Shown: positions 21,036 to 30,867 of the stretch, in pieces | How positions within the stretch are numbered: position 1 is the first letter of the stretch | Layout of the letters: the number at the start of each line of letters is the position of its first letter | Source of the DNA: Acidovorax sp. Root219 | GTDB lineage: Bacteria > Pseudomonadota > Gammaproteobacteria > Burkholderiales > Burkholderiaceae_C | Assembly: GCF_001428665.1 (NCBI RefSeq) | Contig: NZ_LMIJ01000030.1 | Coordinates: 277,267-328,464, forward strand | Length of the DNA stretch: 51,198 nucleotides | Direction: 5' to 3' | Translations under genes and position numbers: made by a program | The notes under the pieces: generated by a model | Told to the model about the DNA's origin: nothing | Database searches by the model: none | The model's input: the letters and a program-made list of their open reading frames with translations, nothing else

Positions 21036-21956
21036 TCAGTATCCGCGCCCCGGATCCACGATCCCGGCCACCGCCTCGCCGCGCTGCAGCGCCGCCATCT
21101 TGCCCGCAATCTGCGCAATGCTCTCCTCGCGCAGCGTGCGCGCCGAGGTGTGCGGCGTGGCCGCGATACGCGGGTGGTTCCAGAACGCATGGCCGACGGG
21201 CAGGGGCTCGTGGCGGAACACGTCCAGCGTGGCGCCGGCCACATGTCCGCTGTCGATCAGGGCCAGCAGGTCCTCTTCCACCAGGTGCGCCCCGCGCGCC
21301 ACGTTGACGACGTAAGCGCCAGGCTGCAGGCGCGAGAGGGTCTCGCGGTCCATGATGTCTGCAGTGTCCGGCGTGAGCGGCAGCAGGTTCACCAGCACAC
21401 GGCTGGCAGCGAGAAATTCGTTGAACCCGTCGGCACCGCTGAACCCGCGCACGCCCTCGATGGCCTTGTGCGAGCGGCTCCAGCCATTGACCGGAAAGTC
21501 GAACTGCGCCAGCGCCCGCGCCACGCGCTCGCCCAGCACGCCGAGCCCCATCACGCCGACCGGGAACTCGCTGCGCAGGCGCGGCTTGCGGTAGCCCCAG
21601 CGGCCGGCCTGCATATCGGCCTCGTAGGCGTCGAACTCGCGGAAGTGGCGGATGACGGCGTGGCACACATACTCAGCCATCTGCACGGCCATGCCGGCAT
21701 CGTCGAGACGCACCACGCGCACGCCGGGCGGCAGGCGCAGCTTGAGCAGCGCATCCACGCCCGCGCCGATGTTGAACAGCGCCTTCAGGGCCTGCTGCTC
21801 GTCCATGAACTGCTGGGGCGGCGCCCAGACGACGGCGTAGTCGGCCTGGGGTGCACCCGGTTGCCAGACGGAGATGGAGGCGTCGGGCAGGGCCGCCTGC
21901 AGGCCTTGCAGCCAAGGCTCGGCCTTGGTATCGGTACAGCAAAAAGTGATGTTCAT
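21036..21956 (-). CDS. ghrA: Glyoxylate/hydroxypyruvate reductase A (D-2-hydroxyacid dehydrogenase)
   Basis: A 306-residue NAD(P)H-dependent 2-hydroxyacid dehydrogenase of the GhrA branch. NIGAGVDALLKLRLPPGVRV is in the substrate domain. VGVMGLGVLGERVARALAQF is the Rossmann GxGxxG motif with NGWSRSHKAIEGV after it, where Arg and Ser fit NADPH preference. NVARGAHLVEEDLLALID has the catalytic Arg, and ATLDVFRHEPLP and HPRIAATPHTSA provide Glu and His. It reduces glyoxylate or hydroxypyruvate in relatives. It lies between liuD and the DUF3592 gene in the leucine run, 30 bases from liuD. The connection with leucine breakdown is unclear. Confidence 0.88.
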   Translation of the reverse strand: MNITFCCTDTKAEPWLQGLQAALPDASISVWQPGAPQADYAVVWAPPQQFMDEQQALKALFNIGAGVDALLKLRLPPGVRVVRLDDAGMAVQMAEYVCHAVIRHFREFDAYEADMQAGRWGYRKPRLRSEFPVGVMGLGVLGERVARALAQFDFPVNGWSRSHKAIEGVRGFSGADGFNEFLAASRVLVNLLPLTPDTADIMDRETLSRLQPGAYVVNVARGAHLVEEDLLALIDSGHVAGATLDVFRHEPLPVGHAFWNHPRIAATPHTSARTLREESIAQIAGKMAALQRGEAVAGIVDPGRGY

Positions 21957-21986
21957 GGGCCGTAAGCGTACCGCGCCTGCAGGGAG

Positions 21987-23999
21987 TCAGGCAGCAGTTG
22001 CCACCAGCTTGAGCAGCTCGGCGCCTTCGGCCACCTGGTCGCCGGGCGCATAGAGCAGCTCCTGCACCACGCCGTCCACCGGGGCTGCAATGGTGTGCTC
22101 CATCTTCATGGCCTCCATCACGGCCAGGGCCTGGCCCTTGGCAACCTTGTCACCGGCCTTGACGGCGAACGACACGACCTTGCCGGGCATGGGGGCCGTG
22201 AGGCGCCCGCCCTCGGCTGCCGCTTCACCGGAATGGGCCAGCAGGTCGATGGCCACGATCTGCGTGGCACCCACGGGCGTGAACACATGGTCCACCTCGC
22301 CCTGGGCGTACACGGCGGCACGCGTGCGCTGGCCGGCGAACTGCAGGTCGATGGCATCGCCCACGGCGGCGAACACCAGCGGCCCGGCCACCTGGGCAGC
22401 GCCCTCGCCCACCGCCAGGTGCAGGCTGCCGCCGCGCTCGTAGGTCAGCCAAGCCTTGGCATGCTCGCCACCAAACTCGAACTCGAAGCGGCGCTGCACC
22501 ACGCCATGCGTATGGAAGCCATCGCGGCGGCTGAACGGGTCAGCGCCTTGCTCCGCGCGCTCGTGCAGCAGGGTCTGCGCCACGGCGCTGGCGGCGGCCA
22601 GCGGCAGGCCCACGTCCTCCCGCTTGAACAGCACGGCCTGCTCGCGCGGGATCAGCGCCGTGTCGAGCTTCGCCTGGGCGAACGAATCGGTGCGCGCCAC
22701 GCGGCGCAGGAACTGCACATTGGTGGCCAGGCCCACGATGTGGGTCTGGGCCAGGGCCTCGTCCAGGCGGGCCAGGGCCTGCTCGCGCGTGTCGCCGTGC
22801 ACGATGAGCTTGGCCACCATGGAGTCGTAGAAGGGGCTGATGGCATCGCCCTGGCGCACACCCGAGTCCACGCGCACCGTGCCACGCTCGAAGGCCACGT
22901 GGGACGGCAGGCCGTAGACATGCAGCGCACCTGTGGCGGGCAGGAAGTTGTTGTCGGGGTTCTCGGCGCAGATGCGCGCCTCGATGGCGTGGCCGGTGAT
23001 GCGCAGCTGGTCCTGTGCCAGCGGCAGCGGCTCACCCCCAGCCACGCGCAGCTGCCACTCCACCAGGTCCTGGCCGGTGATGGCCTCGGTCACGGGGTGC
23101 TCCACCTGCAGGCGGGTGTTCATCTCCATGAAGAAGAAGTTCATGCTGCCGTCAGGCCGCTGCTCGACGATGAACTCCACCGTGCCGGCGCCCACGTAGT
23201 TCACGGCGCGTGCGGCGGCTACGGCGGCATTGCCCATCTGTTGGCGCATGGCCTCGGTCATGCCCGGGGCCGGTGCTTCCTCCAGCACCTTCTGGTGCCG
23301 GCGCTGCACCGAGCAGTCGCGCTCGAACAGGTAGACGCAGTTGCCCAATGTGTCGCCAAACACCTGAATCTCGATGTGGCGCGGGCGCTGTACGTACTTT
23401 TCGATCAGCACCGCGTCGTCACCGAAGCTGTTGATGGCCTCGCGCTGGCACGAGGCCAGGGCATCGGCGAACTCGGCCGCCGAATCCACCGCGCGCATGC
23501 CCTTGCCACCGCCACCGGCGCTGGCCTTGATGAGCACCGGGTAGCCGATGCGGTCGGCCTCGCGCTGCAGCAGGGCCGGGTCCTGGTCGGCACCGTGGTA
23601 GCCGGGCACCAGCGGCACACCGGCCTTCTCCATGAGCTGCTTGGACTCGGCCTTGAGCCCCATGGCCTGGATCGCCGAAGGAGGCGGGCCGATGAACACC
23701 AGGCCCGCGTCGGCGCAGGCCTGGGCGAATTCCTCGTTCTCGCTCAGGAAGCCGTAGCCCGGATGCACGGCCTGCGCACCCGTGGCCTTGGCGGCGGCGA
23801 TGATGCGCTGCCACTGCAGGTAGCTTTCCTTGGGAGCACTGCCGCCGATGTGCACGGCCTCGTCGCACACGGCCACATGCTTGGCACCGGCGTCTGCATC
23901 GGAGTACACGGCCACGGTCTTCACCCCCATGCGGCGGGCGGTGGCAGCGACTCGGCAGGCGATCTCGCCGCGGTTGGCAATAAGAATCTTGTTAAACAT
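21987..23999 (-). CDS. liuD: Methylcrotonoyl-CoA carboxylase, biotin-containing alpha subunit
   Basis: A 670-residue subunit combining biotin carboxylase and biotin carboxyl-carrier domains. Residues 1-450 form the biotin carboxylase: FNKILIANRGEIACRVAATA, the ATP-grasp loop KASAGGGGKGMRAV, and FMEMNTRLQVEHPVTEAITG. A linker follows. The C-terminal biotinyl domain has VMEAMKMEHTI, where Lys near 632 carries biotin. The enzyme carboxylates 3-methylcrotonyl-CoA together with the LiuB subunit. Acetyl- or propionyl-CoA carboxylase subunits look similar, but the adjacent liuB, liuC and liuE settle the assignment. It starts only 6 bases after the DUF4126 stop. Confidence 0.93.
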   Translation of the reverse strand: MFNKILIANRGEIACRVAATARRMGVKTVAVYSDADAGAKHVAVCDEAVHIGGSAPKESYLQWQRIIAAAKATGAQAVHPGYGFLSENEEFAQACADAGLVFIGPPPSAIQAMGLKAESKQLMEKAGVPLVPGYHGADQDPALLQREADRIGYPVLIKASAGGGGKGMRAVDSAAEFADALASCQREAINSFGDDAVLIEKYVQRPRHIEIQVFGDTLGNCVYLFERDCSVQRRHQKVLEEAPAPGMTEAMRQQMGNAAVAAARAVNYVGAGTVEFIVEQRPDGSMNFFFMEMNTRLQVEHPVTEAITGQDLVEWQLRVAGGEPLPLAQDQLRITGHAIEARICAENPDNNFLPATGALHVYGLPSHVAFERGTVRVDSGVRQGDAISPFYDSMVAKLIVHGDTREQALARLDEALAQTHIVGLATNVQFLRRVARTDSFAQAKLDTALIPREQAVLFKREDVGLPLAAASAVAQTLLHERAEQGADPFSRRDGFHTHGVVQRRFEFEFGGEHAKAWLTYERGGSLHLAVGEGAAQVAGPLVFAAVGDAIDLQFAGQRTRAAVYAQGEVDHVFTPVGATQIVAIDLLAHSGEAAAEGGRLTAPMPGKVVSFAVKAGDKVAKGQALAVMEAMKMEHTIAAPVDGVVQELLYAPGDQVAEGAELLKLVATAA

Positions 24000-24005
24000 A
24001 GGGTT

Positions 24006-24725
24006 TCAAACCGCCTTAGCGGGCGCCGAAAAAAGAGAAGACAAGCGCCGCAGCACGGCGCGCAGAAACTTGAAGAGCACCACCAGCAGCAGCACCGAGA
24101 CCACCAGCATCACCACCAGCACCACACCGAAGGTCACCGGGTACTGCGTGGCGAGCCAGACCACGCCGACCACCAGCCCGTCCTCAAGAAAGGACAGGCC
24201 CCAGTTGGAGAACGGTTCGGGCGAGGTGTTGGCCGCAGCGCGCGCCGTCATCTTGGTGGCCAGGGAGGTGGCGGCCAGCGAGCCCCCCATCAGCCCGCCC
24301 ACCAGCCCCATGGTGGCGCTGTCAGCGCCGAACACGCCGGCCGCCAGCAGCGCCCCGGCGGGCACCCGGATAAAGGCATGCACGGCATCCCACAGGCTGT
24401 CGAACCATGGCACCTTGTCGGCGAAAAACTCCACCACCAGCATGCAACCGCTGACCGCCAACACCATCGGGCTCTGCAGCACCGCCAGGCCCGGCGGCAG
24501 CGGCAGCCAGCCGGCCCAGCCCATGGCACCGACCATGAAGACCACGGCATACAGGCGCACGCCGCTGGCCCAGCCCAAAGCCGCCGCCAGGGCCAGCAGG
24601 CCGGGCATGTCGAGCTGCTGGGTGGCGCGGGCCACCCCGCCGGCCACGTCGCGTGCGGTACCCGCATCCACGTGCAGGCCGATGGTGTGCAGCCACTGAA
24701 CGATGCTGAGCCAGAGTGCGTCCAT
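24006..24725 (-). CDS. DUF4126 membrane protein inside the liu operon
   Basis: A 239-residue integral membrane protein with about five or six hydrophobic segments. It reads LLALAAALGWASGVRLYAVV, VGAMGWAGWLPLPPGL, VEFFADKVPWFDSLWDAVH and RVPAGALLAAGVFG, the DUF4126 pattern with the conserved DKVPxxDxxWD loop. The last third has ATSLATKMTARAAANTSPEP and a C-terminal pair of helices. It lies 20 bases after liuC and 6 before liuD, so it is within the operon, not beside it. Function is unknown. A transport or membrane-organising role is only a guess from topology. Confidence 0.85.
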   Translation of the reverse strand: MDALWLSIVQWLHTIGLHVDAGTARDVAGGVARATQQLDMPGLLALAAALGWASGVRLYAVVFMVGAMGWAGWLPLPPGLAVLQSPMVLAVSGCMLVVEFFADKVPWFDSLWDAVHAFIRVPAGALLAAGVFGADSATMGLVGGLMGGSLAATSLATKMTARAAANTSPEPFSNWGLSFLEDGLVVGVVWLATQYPVTFGVVLVVMLVVSVLLLVVLFKFLRAVLRRLSSLFSAPAKAV

Positions 24726-24745
24726 GGGGATTTCCAGTCAGAAGA

Positions 24746-25546
24746 TCAAACGGCCAGCCAGGCGGGCTTGCGCTTTTGCAGGAAGGACTGCACGCCCTCG
24801 CGGCCTTCCTCGCTGGCGCGGATGTCGGCGATGCCCTGTACCGTGGCGTCGATCAGCTGTGCGTTGATTTCGCGCTCAGCCACGTCGATCACCAGCTTCT
24901 TGCAGGCACGCACGGCTGCGGGGCTGGCGCTGGTGAGCGCCTTGAGCAGTTCGTTGACCTTGGCGTCCAGCGCCTCCATGCCCGGGTCGGCCGCCACCAC
25001 CTCGTGCACGAAGCCGATGCGCAGCGCCTCGGCTGCGCTGAAGCGCTCGGCCGTGAGAAAGTAGCGGTGCGCCGCGCGCGCACCCATGGCGCGGATCACG
25101 TAAGGGCTGATGGTCGCAGGGATCAGGCCCAGCTTCACCTCGCTCAGGCAGAAGCCCGCCGTGTCCACCGCCACCGCCATGTCGCAGGCGGCCACCAGGC
25201 CCACGCCGCCGGCGTACACATCGCCCTGCACACGCGCGATGGTGGGCTTGGGGCATTCGTAGATCACGCGCAGCATCTCGGCGAGCTTGCCTGCGTCGGC
25301 GACGTTCTCGTCGCGCGTGTAGTCGGCCATGCGGCGCATCCAGTTGAGGTTGGCGCCCGCGCAGAAGGCCGGGCCCTCGGCCGCCAGCACCACGGCGCGC
25401 ACGTCGGCGCGTGCGCCCACCTCGGTGAAAGCGGCGGTGATCTCGGCGATGACTTCGTCGCTGAAGGCGTTGCGGATCTCGGGCTGCGTGAGCGTGATGC
25501 GCGCCACGGCGCCTGCATAGGTGATGGCGAGGTTGTTCGTTCCCAT
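24746..25546 (-). CDS. liuC: Methylglutaconyl-CoA hydratase
   Basis: A 266-residue crotonase-family enzyme. The oxyanion-hole segments are GPAFCAGANLNWMRRMADYT and VQGDVYAGGVGLVAACDMAV, and LGLIPATISPYVIRAMG provides the second catalytic region. AGANLNWM is typical of methylglutaconyl-CoA hydratases of leucine degradation, which hydrate 3-methylglutaconyl-CoA to HMG-CoA. It starts 12 bases after liuB and precedes the DUF4126 gene. General enoyl-CoA hydratase activity is the alternative, but context favours LiuC. Confidence 0.92.
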   Translation of the reverse strand: MGTNNLAITYAGAVARITLTQPEIRNAFSDEVIAEITAAFTEVGARADVRAVVLAAEGPAFCAGANLNWMRRMADYTRDENVADAGKLAEMLRVIYECPKPTIARVQGDVYAGGVGLVAACDMAVAVDTAGFCLSEVKLGLIPATISPYVIRAMGARAAHRYFLTAERFSAAEALRIGFVHEVVAADPGMEALDAKVNELLKALTSASPAAVRACKKLVIDVAEREINAQLIDATVQGIADIRASEEGREGVQSFLQKRKPAWLAV

Positions 25547-25558
25547 GGCAATCAGTCC

Positions 25559-27166
25559 TTACATGCGGAACAAACCGAACTTGGTGTCTTCGATGGGCGC
25601 GTTGCGTGTCGCGGCCAGGCCCAGCGCCAGCACGCGGCGCGTGTCGGCCGGGTCGATCACGCCGTCGTCCCACAGGCGCGCAGTGGCGTAGTAGGGGTGG
25701 CCCTGGTCCTCGTACTGGCGGCGGATGGGAGCCTTGAAGGCCTCTTCCTCTTCGGCGCTCCACTGGCCGCCCTTGCCCTCGATGCCATCGCGCTTGACGG
25801 TGGCGAGCACGCCGGCGGCCTGATCGCCGCCCATGACGCTGATGCGCGCGTTGGGCCACATCCAAAGAAAGCGCGGGCTGTACGCGCGGCCGCACATGCC
25901 GTAGTTGCCGGCGCCGAAGCTGCCGCCGATGATGATGGTGAACTTGGGCACGGCGGCCGTGGCCACGGCCGTGACCATCTTCGCGCCGTTGCGCGCGATG
26001 CCTTCGTTCTCGTACTTGCGCCCGACCATGAAGCCGGTGATGTTCTGCAGGAACACCAGCGGGATCTTGCGCTGGCAGCACAGCTCGATGAAATGCGCGC
26101 CCTTGAGGGCCGACTCGCTGAACAAAATGCCGTTGTTGGCGATGATGCCCACGGCCATGCCCTCGATGCGCGCGAAGCCCGTGACCAGCGTGGTGCCATA
26201 GCGCGCCTTGAACTCGTCGAACTCGCTGCCATCGACGATGCGGGCGATGATCTCGCGCACGTCAAAGGGCTTGCGCGTGTCCACCGGGATCACGCCGTAG
26301 AGTTCTTCACCGGCGAACTTCGGCGGCAGCGGCGCGCTGTCCGCCGGCGCTGCGGCCTTGGCCTTGTTGAGGTTGCGCACCGCATTGCGCGCCAGCTGCA
26401 GCGCATGCAGGTCGTTCTGCGCCAGGTGGTCGGCCACGCCCGACAGGCGCGTGTGCACATCGCCGCCGCCCAGGTCCTCGGCCGTGACGACCTCGCCGGT
26501 GGCGGCCTTCACCAGCGGCGGGCCGCCCAGGAAGATGGTGCCCTGGTTCTTGACGATGATGGACTCATCGCTCATGGCCGGCACATAGGCGCCGCCGGCC
26601 GTGCAGCTGCCCATGACCACGGCGATCTGCGAGATGCCCTGGGCGCTCATGTTGGCCTGGTTGAAGAAGATGCGGCCGAAGTGGTCGCGGTCCGGGAAGA
26701 CCTCGTCCTGGTTGGGCAGGTTGGCGCCGCCCGAGTCCACCAGGTAGATGCAGGTCAGGTGGTTCTGCTGCGCCACTTCCTGCGCGCGCAGGTGCTTCTT
26801 GACGGTGAGCGGGTAGTAGGTACCGCCCTTCACCGTGGCGTCGTTGCACACGACCATGCAGTCCACGCCGCTCACGCGGCCGATGCCGGCGATCAGGCCC
26901 GCGCTCGGTGCATCGTTGTTGTACATGTTGAGCGCGGCCAGGGGCGCCAGCTCCAGGAAGGGTGTGCCCGGGTCCAGCAGCATCTGCACGCGCTCGCGCG
27001 GCAGCAGCTTGCCGCGCGCCGTGTGCTTGGCGCGCGCGGCCTCGCCGCCGCCCTGGGCCACCTTGTCCAGGTGGCCGCGCAGGTCATCGACCAGGGTGCG
27101 CATGGCGGCCGCGTTGGCCAGGAAGTCGGCCGAGCGGGCGTTCAGTTGGGTATCGAGGATGGTCAT
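25559..27166 (-). CDS. liuB: Methylcrotonoyl-CoA carboxylase, carboxyltransferase beta subunit
   Basis: A 535-residue carboxyltransferase that moves CO2 from biotin on LiuD to 3-methylcrotonyl-CoA. Characteristic segments are KLLPRERVQMLLDPGTPFLE, YLVDSGGANLPNQDEVFPD, FFNQANMSAQGISQIAVVMG, GSCTAGGAYVPAMSDESIIV and GGGDVHTRLSGVADHLA in the N-terminal lobe. ITGFMVGRKYENEGIARNGA and FGAGNYGMCGRAYSPRF follow in the C-terminal lobe. These match MCC beta rather than PccB. Gaps of 12 bases separate it from the acyl-CoA synthetase upstream and liuC downstream. Confidence 0.95.
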   Translation of the reverse strand: MTILDTQLNARSADFLANAAAMRTLVDDLRGHLDKVAQGGGEAARAKHTARGKLLPRERVQMLLDPGTPFLELAPLAALNMYNNDAPSAGLIAGIGRVSGVDCMVVCNDATVKGGTYYPLTVKKHLRAQEVAQQNHLTCIYLVDSGGANLPNQDEVFPDRDHFGRIFFNQANMSAQGISQIAVVMGSCTAGGAYVPAMSDESIIVKNQGTIFLGGPPLVKAATGEVVTAEDLGGGDVHTRLSGVADHLAQNDLHALQLARNAVRNLNKAKAAAPADSAPLPPKFAGEELYGVIPVDTRKPFDVREIIARIVDGSEFDEFKARYGTTLVTGFARIEGMAVGIIANNGILFSESALKGAHFIELCCQRKIPLVFLQNITGFMVGRKYENEGIARNGAKMVTAVATAAVPKFTIIIGGSFGAGNYGMCGRAYSPRFLWMWPNARISVMGGDQAAGVLATVKRDGIEGKGGQWSAEEEEAFKAPIRRQYEDQGHPYYATARLWDDGVIDPADTRRVLALGLAATRNAPIEDTKFGLFRM

Positions 27167-27178
27167 GCAGCGAATCTT

Positions 27179-28909
<1,731 letters not shown>

Positions 28910-29039
28910 TGTCTTGTCTCCTTGCGTATCGCTTGCCCGCGCGGCATGGGCAATGTCACCCCAAGCATAGAAGCCCAACGCGGCCCGTGGTGGACACAAA
29001 GGTTGCAAATCGTGCCACGACTCATGCACACTGTACCCC

Positions 29040-30122
29040 GTGAAATCCCCTGCCCCCGTCGCCTCCAGCGGGCTTCCCGCCCCCAAGGCCGCCCCTGCGG
29101 CCACCCCGATTGCCTTTGTGCAGGCGATTGCACTCGCTTACAGGCGCCGCGGCATGAGCCCCGCCTGGGCGCTGGCCCAGGCACAGATTGCGCCCGGCCT
29201 GCTGTTCGACGAAGGCGCCCGCATCACCGCCTGGCAGATGGAGGAGATCTCGGGCGCAGCCATGCGCGAGCTCGACGACGAGGCCCTGGGCTGGTTCGGC
29301 CGGCGCCTGCCCTGGGGCAGCTACGGCATGCTGGCACGCGCCTCCATCAGCTCGCCCGACCTGGGCGTGGCGCTCAAGCGCTGGTGCCGCCACCATGGTC
29401 TGCTGGCGGACGACATCACCCTGCGCCTCACGCAAGCCGACACCACATCCACACTCTCCATCGAGGAGAACCGCGACCTGGGCTCCCTGCGCGAGTTCTG
29501 CCTGGTCTCGGTGCTGCGCAACGCACTGGGCCTGGGCTGCTGGATGGTGGACTCGCGCGTGCCGCTGCTAGCGGCCGAGTTCGCCTTTGCCGCGCCGCCG
29601 CATGCCGAGGCGTATGGCGTGCTGTTCCCCGGGGGATCGGTGCGCTTCAGCGCCCCGCAGACCGCCATCCACTTCGACGCCCGCTACCTCAGCCTGCCCC
29701 TGCGGCGCGACGAGGCCGCGCTGCGCCAGATGCTGCAGCATGCGCTGCCGCTCACGGTGCTGCAGTACCGGCGCGACCGGCTACTGGTAGCCCGCGTGCG
29801 CCAGTTGCTGGGAGCCCCCGTGCAGGGCCACCCAGGCCAGGCACTGGCCTCGCACAGCGCCGAGTCGCTGGCGCATTTGCTGCACGTATCACCGCGCACG
29901 CTGCACCGCCAGCTCAAGGAGGAAGGCGCCACCCTGCAGGGCCTGAAGGACGAGGTGCGGCAGGGCCGCGCCATGGAGTTGCTGCACCGCAGCGACCGGC
30001 CTATCAAGCAAGTGGCCGAGGCGGCAGGCTTCGTCAACGAGAAAAGCTTCATCCGCGCCTTCAAGGGATGGACCGGGCATTCGCCGGCCGAGTACCGCCG
30101 CCTGGCCCGGACGGCGGCGTGA
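29040..30122 (+). CDS. AraC family regulator with Arabinose_bd-type sensor domain
   Basis: A 360-residue regulator. The N-terminal two thirds match the Arabinose_bd-like (PF12625) sensor of OruR/ArgR-type AraC proteins: FVQAIALAYRRRGMSPAWAL, WGSYGMLARASISSPDLGVA, EFCLVSVLRNALGLG and FPGGSVRFSAPQTAIHFDAR. The C-terminal AraC DNA-binding domain has two HTH motifs (ESLAHLLHVSPRTLHRQLKE and KQVAEAAGFVNEKSFIRAFK) and ends GHSPAEYRR. The start is GTG at 29040; the nearby ATG at 29024 is out of frame. It is divergent from the 11-gene leucine run with 130 bases between starts, so it is the best candidate for its regulator. Confidence 0.9.
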   Translation: MKSPAPVASSGLPAPKAAPAATPIAFVQAIALAYRRRGMSPAWALAQAQIAPGLLFDEGARITAWQMEEISGAAMRELDDEALGWFGRRLPWGSYGMLARASISSPDLGVALKRWCRHHGLLADDITLRLTQADTTSTLSIEENRDLGSLREFCLVSVLRNALGLGCWMVDSRVPLLAAEFAFAAPPHAEAYGVLFPGGSVRFSAPQTAIHFDARYLSLPLRRDEAALRQMLQHALPLTVLQYRRDRLLVARVRQLLGAPVQGHPGQALASHSAESLAHLLHVSPRTLHRQLKEEGATLQGLKDEVRQGRAMELLHRSDRPIKQVAEAAGFVNEKSFIRAFKGWTGHSPAEYRRLARTAA

Positions 30123-30186
30123 TCTGCAACCGCACTGGCAGCGTGGGGAACCCTGCGGCCATGGCCGCGCACTACACTGAACCCCA

Positions 30187-30861
30187 ATGCCGATGATCCA
30201 CCTGTACCACTGCGTCAGCGCACGCTCGTTCCGTCCCCTGTGGATGCTCGAGGAGCTGCAGCTGCCGTACTCGCTGCACATGCTGCCCTTTCCTCCACGG
30301 CTGAAGGCGCGCAGCTTCCTGGAGCTCAACCCCCTGGGCACCGTGCCCCTGTTCGTGCAGGACGCCGTGCGCATGACCGAATCGGCCGCCATCTGCCAGT
30401 ACCTGGCTGCAGCCCACCCCGATGCCGGGCTGGACGTGCGTGCCGTGGACCCGGCCTACGGTGCCTACCTCAACTGGCTGCACATGGGCGAGGCGACGCT
30501 GACCTTTCCGCAGACCCTGGTGCTGCGCTACAGTCGCTTCGAGCAAAAGGCACGCCAGCAGCCCCAGGTGGTCGAGGACTACCGCCGCTGGTTCCTGGCC
30601 CGCCTGCGCGCGGTGGAAACCGCCCTCGCCCATGGCGAGTACCTGTGCGCCGGCCGCTTCACCGCCGCCGATGTATCGGTGGGCTATGCGCTGCTGCTGG
30701 CCGAGCACCTGGGCCTGTCGCCCGAGTTCGGCGAGCGCACGCTGATGTACTGGCACCGCCTGCAGCAGCGCCCCGGCTACCAGCGCGCCATGGCCGCGCA
30801 GATCGAGGCGGCCGAGGAGCAGGACGTGCCCACCACACCCGCTCCGGACACAAGACCCTGA
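30187..30861 (+). CDS. Glutathione S-transferase family protein
   Basis: A 224-residue soluble GST. The thioredoxin-like N-terminal domain has SARSFRPLWMLEELQLPYSL with the catalytic Ser region, FLELNPLGTVPLFVQDAVRM with the cis-Pro, and TESAAICQYLAAAHP with the Glu-Ser glutathione site. The helical C-terminal domain has GRFTAADVSVGYALLLAEHL, the conserved Asp-containing N-capping box. ATGs at 30187 and 30193 are both possible starts. It follows the AraC gene on the same strand and converges on the patatin-like gene with 6 bases between stops. The substrate is unknown. Confidence 0.88.
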   Translation: MPMIHLYHCVSARSFRPLWMLEELQLPYSLHMLPFPPRLKARSFLELNPLGTVPLFVQDAVRMTESAAICQYLAAAHPDAGLDVRAVDPAYGAYLNWLHMGEATLTFPQTLVLRYSRFEQKARQQPQVVEDYRRWFLARLRAVETALAHGEYLCAGRFTAADVSVGYALLLAEHLGLSPEFGERTLMYWHRLQQRPGYQRAMAAQIEAAEEQDVPTTPAPDTRP

Positions 30862-30867
30862 GTCAGG

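Noticed and set aside
21987..23999. Acetyl-CoA or propionyl-CoA carboxylase alpha subunit as an alternative to LiuD
   Set aside because: Domain content alone would allow it, but liuB, liuC and liuE in the same run make methylcrotonoyl-CoA carboxylase far more likely.
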